From Butyrivibrio sp. NC2002 (lineage in GTDB: Bacteria; Bacillota; Clostridia; Lachnospirales; Lachnospiraceae): a stretch of DNA of 64,000 nt. The position numbers were made by a program, and so were the translations under genes. Of this stretch, positions 55,508 through 63,183 are shown in pieces (positions within the stretch are counted from its first letter, which is position 1; the number at the start of each line of letters is the position of its first letter). The notes below the pieces were generated by a model. It worked only from the letters and a program-made list of their open reading frames with translations, had not been told where the DNA came from and made no database searches. Where the stretch lies: NCBI RefSeq assembly GCF_000702265.1, contig NZ_KL370880.1:679149-743148 (forward strand). The letters run 5' to 3'.

Positions 55508-56521
55508 TTACCTTATGTCCATAACAGTGTCTCTTATGACGAGTTTTGTTGGGATCTGTATCTGTTTTGGAGTCTTTTCTCCACGGATACATTTCAGCAG
55601 AGTCTCAGTGGCTACGATACCTTTTCCTTTTACGTCCTGATGAACGGTTGTGAGAGCTGGTCTGTGGAGCTGACCAAGAAGTGTGTCGTCAAATCCTGCG
55701 ACCGATACATCTTCAGGGACTCTGATTCCTCTGTCGTTGAGAGAACTGATAAGCTGAACGGCATACAGATCGGATACGCACATAACTGCATCAAAGCCGG
55801 TGATCTTTTTGCAGATATCTTCAAGAGACGCCTGAACTTCTTTGCTTCTGGGATTGATCTTCAAAAACCAGTCCTTCTGAAACTCAATGCCGGCCTCTGA
55901 CAGAGCTCTCTTGTATCCTGAAAATCTTGCATAGTCTACACCGTTTAGGTTATCTGACAAGAAGGCGATTTTTTTATGACCAAGGCTGATCATGTAATTT
56001 ACCATCTCGAAAGTTCCCTTTTCGTCATCAAGTCCCACGTTGATAAAGTGCTTTAGGCCTTCAATGCTGTAAGTGTCTATGCAGACGATTGGCTTTTTGT
56101 AGCGCTCGCTTACTCTGATACCGTCATCATTTAGCATACCGAATAGCAGAAGACCATCAACATTCCAAGTGGATACATGTCTCATGATCTCGTCGGTATC
56201 TCTTGAGATATACAGCATCATGAAGTATCCCGCTTTTCGGATAGACTCTTCTATGCCGCCTATCAGCTCCGAGACGAACGGATCCATTAAAAGATTTTCA
56301 TACTTGTCTGCTCTTGCTTTGAGTGCAACACCTATTATCTTGGATTCATTCTGAGCAAGATTTCTTGCGTTGATGTTTGGAACATAATCAACTTTTTTCA
56401 GGTAGTCCTCAACAATTTTTATTGTTGCATCAGACACCTCTCCGGTCTTGCCGTGAATGACGTTGGATACTGTGGTGGTGCTCATATTTAATTGCTTCGC
56501 AATTTCTTTGATTGTGATCAT
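55508..56521 (-). CDS. LacI-family transcriptional regulator
   Basis: 337 residues. N-terminal helix-turn-helix TIKEIAKQLNMSTTTVSNVIHGK with the hinge helix ARNLAQNESKIIGV, then a periplasmic-binding-protein-like sensor domain (LLFGMLNDDGIRVSERY; GLDDEKGTFEMVNYMISLGHKKIAFLSD; VSVAGFDDTLLGQLHRPALTTVHQD). Start chosen at Met before ITIKEIAK; an upstream in-frame ATG at 56557 would add 12 residues not seen in the family. It sits between the importer and the kinase/phosphorylase genes and most likely controls both through the TTWTGCGCAWAA sites. Confidence 0.92.
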   Translation of the reverse strand: MITIKEIAKQLNMSTTTVSNVIHGKTGEVSDATIKIVEDYLKKVDYVPNINARNLAQNESKIIGVALKARADKYENLLMDPFVSELIGGIEESIRKAGYFMMLYISRDTDEIMRHVSTWNVDGLLLFGMLNDDGIRVSERYKKPIVCIDTYSIEGLKHFINVGLDDEKGTFEMVNYMISLGHKKIAFLSDNLNGVDYARFSGYKRALSEAGIEFQKDWFLKINPRSKEVQASLEDICKKITGFDAVMCVSDLYAVQLISSLNDRGIRVPEDVSVAGFDDTLLGQLHRPALTTVHQDVKGKGIVATETLLKCIRGEKTPKQIQIPTKLVIRDTVMDIR

Positions 56522-56581
56522 GAAAAAAATATAGCCCCTAAAAAAATATTTTGACAAACAAAAAAATTTGGATATAGTGTA

Positions 56582-56610
56582 AAAATAGCACGGGGGAAAT
56601 GCGGTGTCAA
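56582..56610 (-). promoter_or_regulatory. promoter of the LacI-family gene
   Basis: Minus-strand TTGACA (56610-56605), 17-base spacer, TATTTT (56587-56582). Confidence 0.5.
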
Positions 56611-56677
56611 AAATTGAAAATGCACATAATTATAGGAAATAAGGCATTTGAGACATAAACGGAAAAACGTTTATGAC

Positions 56678-56690
56678 ATTTGCGCATAAG
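56678..56690. promoter_or_regulatory. operator-like site O3 (ATTTGCGCATAAG)
   Basis: Third copy of the motif, about 50 bases before the kinase gene and just after a possible TTGAGA / TTATGA promoter (56648-56676). Confidence 0.65.
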
Positions 56691-56741
56691 TGCCGTCAGA
56701 AACTTTTTAAATATTTATTTTATCTTTGAAAGGAAGTACAA

Positions 56742-57716
56742 ATGAATACAAATTATGGAAAAATCAGTCCCAAAAATGCGATTACAGAAGAGATGATAGA
56801 AAAGCTTGCAGCTACAGCTATCGAGATTCCTTCTGATATACCACATGGAGATATGCCTGGAGACAAGATTGAAATAGGAGAGAGTCACATTGCCAAGGCA
56901 AGGACTATTTTTCCTGTATTACTTGAGGAACTTGCAAAAGTAACTTCTTCCAATAAGTACGGAAGAGCAGTTATAACAGTTTGCGGTGGCTCAGGTGTCG
57001 GTAAATCTGAAATTGCTTCACTTCTTTCATATATGCTTGAGAAATCAGGAATCGGGAGCTACACAATGTCAGGAGATAATTATCCTCACAGAATTCCGAT
57101 GTATAACGACGCAGAGAGGCTTCATGTTTTCAGACAGAGCGCAATAAGAGGTCTTGTTGATGCAGGTAACATGAATTCGGATAACTTTGCAAAAATTCAG
57201 GAATGGCAGGCTGCAGGTGATGATGCAAACGCTGAGCACGCAAAAGAAAATGCCTGGTTTTCATCATATCTTGAAGCAGGAAAGAAAGGGCTTAACAGCT
57301 ATCTTGGAACACCAAATGAAACAGATTTTGAAGAGGTTGACAGCATTCTTAGAGCCTTCAAGGATGGCGCTGATAAACTCTGGCTTAAGAGAATGGGAAG
57401 AGATGAGACTCAGCTTTGGTACGATGAAGTTGATATGAAGGATAAGCAGGTTCTTATCATTGAGTGGACACACGGAAACACAGACTACATGAAGGAAGTG
57501 GATATTCCTGTTCTTCTTAACAGCACTCCCCAGGAGACTCTTGAGCACAGAAGAAGCAGAAACCGTGATGGTAAGGTAGACAGCCCGTTCACAATGATGG
57601 TACTTGAACTCGAGCAGAACAAACTTATGGATCAGGCTCACAAGGCAAAGATCATTATCAGTAAAGCAGGCGAGATCATAAGCTATGATGAATACAAAAA
57701 GCTCATGGGACTTTGA
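56742..57716 (+). CDS. P-loop kinase of the uridine kinase/phosphoribulokinase kind
   Basis: 324 residues, cytosolic. Walker A VCGGSGVGKSEIAS (about 80-93) followed by SYTMSGDNYPHRIP, where Asp fits the catalytic base position of uridine kinase-like enzymes, and LIIEWTHGNTDYM as the Walker B/lid region with EHRRSRNRD as Arg-rich lid. Exact substrate unknown. It precedes the sucrose-phosphorylase-like gene by about 50 bases and both share the O3 site, so a sugar or sugar-phosphate released by that pathway is a reasonable substrate. GAAAGGAAG precedes the ATG. Confidence 0.75.
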   Translation: MNTNYGKISPKNAITEEMIEKLAATAIEIPSDIPHGDMPGDKIEIGESHIAKARTIFPVLLEELAKVTSSNKYGRAVITVCGGSGVGKSEIASLLSYMLEKSGIGSYTMSGDNYPHRIPMYNDAERLHVFRQSAIRGLVDAGNMNSDNFAKIQEWQAAGDDANAEHAKENAWFSSYLEAGKKGLNSYLGTPNETDFEEVDSILRAFKDGADKLWLKRMGRDETQLWYDEVDMKDKQVLIIEWTHGNTDYMKEVDIPVLLNSTPQETLEHRRSRNRDGKVDSPFTMMVLELEQNKLMDQAHKAKIIISKAGEIISYDEYKKLMGL

Positions 57717-57769
57717 TTTTAATGTAGTTTGATTTATGTAAGGAGAGATAGTTTTTTAAGGAGAATATT

Positions 57770-59464
57770 ATGAGTAAATTTGTTGATAACGGACCTATGC
57801 TCAATGCGTATCCCGACAGCTGCGGCGGTACTCTGGGCGATATAGTAACCATGCTTGAAGGAGATGACTTTAAGGATACATTCAGTTCTTTTTACATTCT
57901 TCCGAGCATCTACAACACTGACCTTGATCGCGGTTTTTCAGTAATTGATTATGGGATCAATCAGGAACTTGGATCTAAAGAAGACATGGATAGACTTCGC
58001 AAGCTTGGAATTGATTTAAAGCTTGATTTTATCTTGAACCATGCATCAGTTTTATCACCTCAGTTCCAGGATCTTCTTAAGAATGGTGAGAAGTCTAAAT
58101 ATGCAGATTTCTTCATCAACTGGAATAAGTTCTGGGAAGGTAAGGGCGAGATGACAGAGGGCGGATATATTCAGCCCGACAAGGAACTGATAAAGGATAT
58201 GTTCTTCAGAAAGCCGGGACTACCGATACTTATGGTGCGCATGCCCGATGGAAAAGAAATCCCATATTGGAACACATTCTATCAGGAAGTGCAGTACAGA
58301 ATGCCTGATGCTCAGGACATAATTGGTGCTGTTGCAGATTACAACGAGAAAAACGGCAATGCTGATGCTGACAGAGTTCAGTATGCAACTGCTACAAAGA
58401 TTGCAGAGCTTGTATGCAGAGAACTGAAAAATGGCAAGACACCTGAAGAAATTGATTTTGGAAAATATACGAAATATCGTGAAGGAATTCTGGAGTTCCT
58501 TGCATGCGGAAGAAAGTATCTTGGACAGATGGATCTGAATATAAAATCAGATCTTGTATGGGAACATTATAAGAATACTTTAAAAACTTTATCAGGTTAC
58601 GGAGCTGCGATCGTAAGACTCGATGCATTTGCTTATGCTCCAAAGGAACCAGGCAAAAAGAACTTCCTCAATGAGCCCGATACATGGGATGTCCTTGAAA
58701 AAGTAAGAGCTCTTGCGGATGAAAACGGACTTAAGCTCCTTCCTGAAATTCATGACAGCTACAGTGCAGGTATTTATGAGAAGGTTGCATCCAAGGGCTA
58801 CATGACTTATGACTTCTTCCTTCCGGGACTTCTTATATATGCTATGGAACAGAAGGATGGTGCAGCTCTTGAGCGCTGGGCTAATGAGATCATGGAAAAG
58901 AAGATCCGCGTAGTAAACATGCTTGGCTGCCACGACGGAATTCCTGTTCTTGATCTTAAGGGCTTTATTGATGATAAGGAAATAGAGAGTCTAATTGATA
59001 CAATTGTTGGAAGAGGCGGTCTTGTTAAGAATCTTCACGGCCAGAAAAACATGTACTATCAGGTTAACTCAACTTATTACAGCGCACTTGGTGCTGATGA
59101 TAAGAAGATGCTTTTTGCAAGAGCCGTGCAGATGTTTATGCCCGGTAAGCCTCAGGTTTGGTATCTTGATCTCTTTGCAGGGGAAAATGACTATGCTGCT
59201 GTAGAGAGAGCAGGAGCCGGCGGACATAAAGAGATCAACAGAACAAATCTTACAAATAATGATATTAAGGAAATGCTCAAAAAGCCTGTTGTTCAGAAAC
59301 AGCTTGAACTCCTTAGGATAAGAAATACCAATCCTGCATTTGGATTTGACAGTAAGCTTGATATTAAAAAGGACGGCTCTGTTATGACCTTCACATGGGA
59401 AAAGGATGGAAATAAGATTTCACTCAAAGCAGACTTTGCTACTTACGATTATGAAATAAATTAA
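57770..59464 (+). CDS. sucrose-phosphorylase-type GH13_18 enzyme with large insertion
   Basis: 564 residues, cytosolic. Catalytic residues: Asp285 in AIVRLDAFAYA, Glu326 in LLPEIHDSY, Asp389 in MLGCHDGIPV. N-terminal LNAYPDSCGGTLGDI and LDLFAGEND near the C-terminus fit the GH13_18 phosphorylases. Compared with the roughly 490-505-residue sucrose phosphorylases, the nucleophile lies about 90 residues later because of extra sequence before it (IIGAVADYNEKNGNADADRVQ onward to FLACGRKYLG). It would split sucrose or a related glucoside with phosphate, giving glucose 1-phosphate. AAGGAG precedes the ATG. Exact acceptor is uncertain. Confidence 0.85.
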   Translation: MSKFVDNGPMLNAYPDSCGGTLGDIVTMLEGDDFKDTFSSFYILPSIYNTDLDRGFSVIDYGINQELGSKEDMDRLRKLGIDLKLDFILNHASVLSPQFQDLLKNGEKSKYADFFINWNKFWEGKGEMTEGGYIQPDKELIKDMFFRKPGLPILMVRMPDGKEIPYWNTFYQEVQYRMPDAQDIIGAVADYNEKNGNADADRVQYATATKIAELVCRELKNGKTPEEIDFGKYTKYREGILEFLACGRKYLGQMDLNIKSDLVWEHYKNTLKTLSGYGAAIVRLDAFAYAPKEPGKKNFLNEPDTWDVLEKVRALADENGLKLLPEIHDSYSAGIYEKVASKGYMTYDFFLPGLLIYAMEQKDGAALERWANEIMEKKIRVVNMLGCHDGIPVLDLKGFIDDKEIESLIDTIVGRGGLVKNLHGQKNMYYQVNSTYYSALGADDKKMLFARAVQMFMPGKPQVWYLDLFAGENDYAAVERAGAGGHKEINRTNLTNNDIKEMLKKPVVQKQLELLRIRNTNPAFGFDSKLDIKKDGSVMTFTWEKDGNKISLKADFATYDYEIN

Positions 59465-59480
59465 TAGTAGAAAAAAGAAG

Positions 59481-59517
59481 ACTCATCTTTCCGGAAAATC
59501 CGGAAGGATGAGTTTTC
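59481..59517. terminator. bidirectional terminator
   Basis: ACTCATCTTTCCGG / CCGGAAGGATGAGT hairpin with flanking A- and T-rich runs between convergent genes. Confidence 0.88.
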
Positions 59518-59539
59518 TTATGGTTTTATTTATTTTGTT

Positions 59540-60475
59540 TTACTGCTGCGCATTCTCAGGATCGATGGGGCTGTATGCTATTTTTACATCGATATCCTGA
59601 TTGTAGTTACCGAAGTTTTTGCCAAAAATTGTCAGACCGCCAACATGGTCAGCATCTTCCGGAACTTCAAACTTGAACTTGATGCTGCTCTTACTTGTAA
59701 GATTAAATTTATCGATTGAAACATCGGAAATCTGAAGTCCATCGATGAATGTTCCGCGGTGATTTATAACAAGCATTTTCAATAATCCATACTGATTCCA
59801 GTTGGGGAACCACCAATCGGGAGTAAATATACCTTTTACGTCTCCGAAATCTCCGGGTGAGATCCAGGTTCCAAGGAAAGTATCATTTAGATAAAAGTAA
59901 ATATCAGACGGCCATACATTGTTGACTCCGGGAGCTTCACTGGAAAGCTCTGCTGATATGCAGATCTCATCAATTTTCTGATTAAAAGGGATAAAATTGG
60001 GGATGACATACTCTACATATCCCTTTGTAAACCAGAGAATATCAGCATTATATCTGTCAGGGTGTGAGAAATATCTGGTGTCATCTACCTGACCAATAAG
60101 CTGAGTTGATGAAGCAAGACCGCATGTGGGATATACATTGTAATCCGAAAACTGGCCGACCTTGATCGCAGTAGTGTAGATATCTTCATCACGGGTTTCA
60201 TCCTGAACATCGATAAGAATCTTATCAAGATGTACTGAACATATCTTTTGATTGCCGTGGCCGCTTGTTTCGTTGCTGACAGTGATAACGCCGCATTCCT
60301 CAAGCTTTCTGACGTGACTTGTAAGTGCCCCGTTGGTTATGTTGAGGCGGGATGCAAGCTCGTTCATGTTCATGCCGTTTTCTTCAAGAAGTATTTTGAT
60401 TATTTCTATTCTGATTTCAGAGCCGAGAGCCTTGAAAAGATCCAGCCCTTCCGAAAGTGATTTGATATGAAGCAT
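59540..60475 (-). CDS. ArsR-type winged-helix regulator with beta-rich C-terminal domain
   Basis: 311 residues. The first 85 form a winged helix (DLFKALGSEIRIEIIKILLEE; MNELASRLNITNGALTSHVRKLEECGVI). A three-residue Cys/Tyr-containing linker region follows (VGQFSDYNVYPTCGLAS), then a long beta-rich domain (about 125-305; EYVIPNFIPFNQKIDEICISAELSSEAPG; GGLTIFGKNFGNYNQDIDVKIAYS) that looks like a jelly roll or carbohydrate-binding fold. No metal-site Cys pair as in classical ArsR. It may sense a sugar. AAGGAG precedes the start. Convergent with the phosphorylase gene. Confidence 0.78.
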   Translation of the reverse strand: MLHIKSLSEGLDLFKALGSEIRIEIIKILLEENGMNMNELASRLNITNGALTSHVRKLEECGVITVSNETSGHGNQKICSVHLDKILIDVQDETRDEDIYTTAIKVGQFSDYNVYPTCGLASSTQLIGQVDDTRYFSHPDRYNADILWFTKGYVEYVIPNFIPFNQKIDEICISAELSSEAPGVNNVWPSDIYFYLNDTFLGTWISPGDFGDVKGIFTPDWWFPNWNQYGLLKMLVINHRGTFIDGLQISDVSIDKFNLTSKSSIKFKFEVPEDADHVGGLTIFGKNFGNYNQDIDVKIAYSPIDPENAQQ

Positions 60476-60692
60476 AAAGTCATCTCCTTATTGGTACTAC
60501 AATGTTTAGATTAATATATAAGAAAATACTTTTTAAGTAACAATAAAAATAGTTTTGTAAATCGTAAACTAATATTCTTCATGTTATCATGTTTTATGCT
60601 ATTAAACAATGTCAAACGTGCTAAAATAAACTGTGTATTAAGTGCATTTTTACCAAAATAAATGTTGATTTAATACTTTTTAAGGAGCATAT

Positions 60693-61610
60693 ATGACCAA
60701 TAATTTAGAATACTATAAAGTCTTCTATCACGTGGCAAAATGTGGGAGTATCACCCTTGCCGCGCAGGAACTTAATATATCACAACCCGCTGTAAGTCAG
60801 CAGATAAAACAGCTTGAAAGCCTCTTGGGGACCAGCCTTTTCAGAAGAACGGGAAGGGGCATAAAGCTCACGGGTGAAGGGGAGATCCTTTTTAGATATG
60901 TCTCAAAAGGGTACGAGCAGTTTGAACTTGGAGAGCAGAGGCTCTCGCAAATATTAAGGCTCGATGCAGGTGAAGTAAGAATCGGGGCAAGTGACATGAC
61001 ACTTAGATTTTTTCTGCTTCCGTATCTTGAGAAATTCCATGAGCGCTATCCCGGGATAAAAGTATCTGTCACAAACGGTCCAACCCCTGAAACATTAAAG
61101 TATCTATCGGATGACGTGATAGATTTTGGAATAGTTTCTTCTATAGGAAATGCTACAAGAAAAGAAAGCGAAGAAGAAGATACGAGCCTTAGGTTTAGAA
61201 ACGTCCGCGATATAGAGGATATTTTTATAGCGGGAAGACGTTTTACTTCCTATAAAAATCATATGCTTGATCTAAAAGAGCTTGAACATCTTCCTATGAT
61301 AATTCTAGAAGGGCAGACGAGTACCGGTAGATATATAGAAGACTTTCTTGCCAAAAACAGCGTCACAATACATCCTGAGTTTGCGCTTGCCACAAGCGAT
61401 ATGATCGTTCAGTTTGCTCTAAGAAATCTTGGAGTAGGATGCGTTGTGAGAGATTTTGCTAAGGAGTACATAGACTCCGGAGTATTATTTGAACTTAGAC
61501 TAAAGCAAATGATCCCAAAACGCCATATGTGCGTGGTTACAGATGAAAAGCGGCCGATGTCTGTGGCTGCGAGCAAACTTCTGGAACTGATTTTTGAAGA
61601 AAATATTTAA
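60693..61610 (+). CDS. LysR-family transcriptional regulator
   Basis: 305 residues. N-terminal winged helix YYKVFYHVAKCGSITLAAQELNISQPAVSQQIKQLESLLG; the C-terminal part is the two-lobed periplasmic-binding-like sensor (VRIGASDMTLRFFLLPYLEKFHERYPGIKV; GCVVRDFAKEYIDSGVLFELRL). Divergent from the ArsR-type gene with a 217-base gap. LysR proteins often regulate divergent neighbours; target and ligand are not evident. AAGGAG precedes the ATG. Confidence 0.93.
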   Translation: MTNNLEYYKVFYHVAKCGSITLAAQELNISQPAVSQQIKQLESLLGTSLFRRTGRGIKLTGEGEILFRYVSKGYEQFELGEQRLSQILRLDAGEVRIGASDMTLRFFLLPYLEKFHERYPGIKVSVTNGPTPETLKYLSDDVIDFGIVSSIGNATRKESEEEDTSLRFRNVRDIEDIFIAGRRFTSYKNHMLDLKELEHLPMIILEGQTSTGRYIEDFLAKNSVTIHPEFALATSDMIVQFALRNLGVGCVVRDFAKEYIDSGVLFELRLKQMIPKRHMCVVTDEKRPMSVAASKLLELIFEENI

Positions 61611-61800
61611 CTTCGTGTGGGTTATTTCCTTTTTTGAAGAAAAACAGGAAGTTATAAGATACACTTATGCATTATATAATAAATATCAATTTTACTTATA
61701 AATAATAATAGAGTATATTCATTTATGGATTTAATAAAAAGATCCCTTTGTTTTTTAGAGGGACATTATCAAACATTTATAATGTATAAAGGAGATATTT

Positions 61801-63093
61801 ATGGTAAAAGCAGTAGTTGGAGCAAACTGGGGTGATGAGGGAAAAGGTAAGATCACTGATATGATGGCCGATCAGGCTGATGTGGTAATACGTTTCCAGG
61901 GCGGTGCCAATGCAGGACATACAATAGTAAATGAGTATGGCAAATTTGCACTTCATACTCTTCCGTCCGGAGTTTTTCACCAGAAGATCACTAATATAAT
62001 AGGAAACGGTGTTGCACTTAACATCCCTGTTCTTATGAAGGAACTTAATTCGGTTATCGAAAAGAACGTACCGAAGCCGAATCTTATGATTTCAGATCGT
62101 TGCCAGATCGTTATGCCTTATCACATCCTCTTTGATCAGTATGAAGAAGAGAGACTTGGCGGTAAGTCATTTGGTTCAACAAAATCAGGTATTGCACCTT
62201 TTTATTCAGATAAGTATGCAAAGGTTGGTTTCCAGGTAAATGAACTTTTTGATGAAGAGCTTCTTAAAGAAAAGGTTGAGAGAGTACTTGTTACAAAGAA
62301 CATCCTTTTGAGAGAGCTTTATCATAAGCCTGAAATTGATGCAGCTGAGCTTCTTAATACACTTCATGAGTGGAGAGACATGGTTGAGCCTTATGTTGGC
62401 GATACATCACTTTTCCTTGATAAGGCTATTAAGGAAAACAAGACAATCCTCCTTGAGGGTCAGCTTGGTACAATGAAGGATCCTGACCACGGTATTTATC
62501 CTATGGTTACATCTTCATCAACACTTGCTGCATATGGTGCGATCGGCGCAGGTATTGCTCCTTATGAGATAAAGGAGATTGTAGTTGTAAATAAGGCTTA
62601 TTCTTCTGCAGTTGGTGCAGGTGCATTCACATCAGAGATATTCGGTGATGAAGCTGATGAGCTCAGAAGACGCGGTGGCGACGGCGGTGAATACGGTGCA
62701 ACAACAGGTCGTCCTCGTCGTATGGGTTGGTATGACTGCGTTGCAAGTAAGTATGGATGCAGACTTCAGGGTGCTACTGATGTTGCGTTCACTGTCCTCG
62801 ATGTACTCGGCTATCTTGATGAAATTCCGGTTTGTGTTGGTTACGAGATCAATGGAGAAGTTACAAAGGAATTCCCTGTAACACACCTTCTTGAAAAGGC
62901 TAAGCCTGTATATGAGACACTTCCCGGATGGAAGAGCGATATTCGCGGAATCAAGAAATATGAGGACCTTCCGGAAAACTGCAGAAAGTACATTGAATTC
63001 ATAGAGAAGGAAATCGGATATCCGATCACTATGGTATCTAACGGACCTGCTAGAGAAGATATCATCTACAGAGAGAGCCCTCTTAAAAAGTAA
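61801..63093 (+). CDS. purA: adenylosuccinate synthetase
   Basis: GTP-dependent synthesis of adenylosuccinate from IMP and aspartate, first committed step to AMP; partner of purB upstream in the window. The 430-residue protein starts ANWGDEGKGKITDMMAD (the phosphate-binding loop with catalytic Asp) and has GGANAGHT, the switch loop, TTGRPRRMGWYDC and the C-terminal NGPAREDI. AAAGGAG precedes the ATG. Single gene with its own terminator. Confidence 0.97.
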   Translation: MVKAVVGANWGDEGKGKITDMMADQADVVIRFQGGANAGHTIVNEYGKFALHTLPSGVFHQKITNIIGNGVALNIPVLMKELNSVIEKNVPKPNLMISDRCQIVMPYHILFDQYEEERLGGKSFGSTKSGIAPFYSDKYAKVGFQVNELFDEELLKEKVERVLVTKNILLRELYHKPEIDAAELLNTLHEWRDMVEPYVGDTSLFLDKAIKENKTILLEGQLGTMKDPDHGIYPMVTSSSTLAAYGAIGAGIAPYEIKEIVVVNKAYSSAVGAGAFTSEIFGDEADELRRRGGDGGEYGATTGRPRRMGWYDCVASKYGCRLQGATDVAFTVLDVLGYLDEIPVCVGYEINGEVTKEFPVTHLLEKAKPVYETLPGWKSDIRGIKKYEDLPENCRKYIEFIEKEIGYPITMVSNGPAREDIIYRESPLKK

Positions 63094-63129
63094 TAACTGT
63101 ACAAAAACAGAATATTGTTGTAATCTTAT

Positions 63130-63160
63130 GGGGTTGTCTTATTATGGACAACCCCTTTTT
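63130..63160 (+). terminator. rho-independent terminator after purA
   Basis: GGGGTTGTC / GACAACCCC hairpin with T5. Confidence 0.9.
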
Positions 63161-63183
63161 GTCAGTTTTATAGGAGGTTTGAT

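Noticed and set aside
56522..56557. earlier in-frame ATG of the LacI-type gene
   Set aside because: Adds 12 residues before the canonical LacI start; no family support.
56551..56578. plus-strand TTGACA / TATAGT promoter towards the kinase gene
   Set aside because: Good boxes with a 16-base spacer, but it overlaps the minus-strand promoter for the LacI gene and would leave a 160-base leader; kept only as a possibility.
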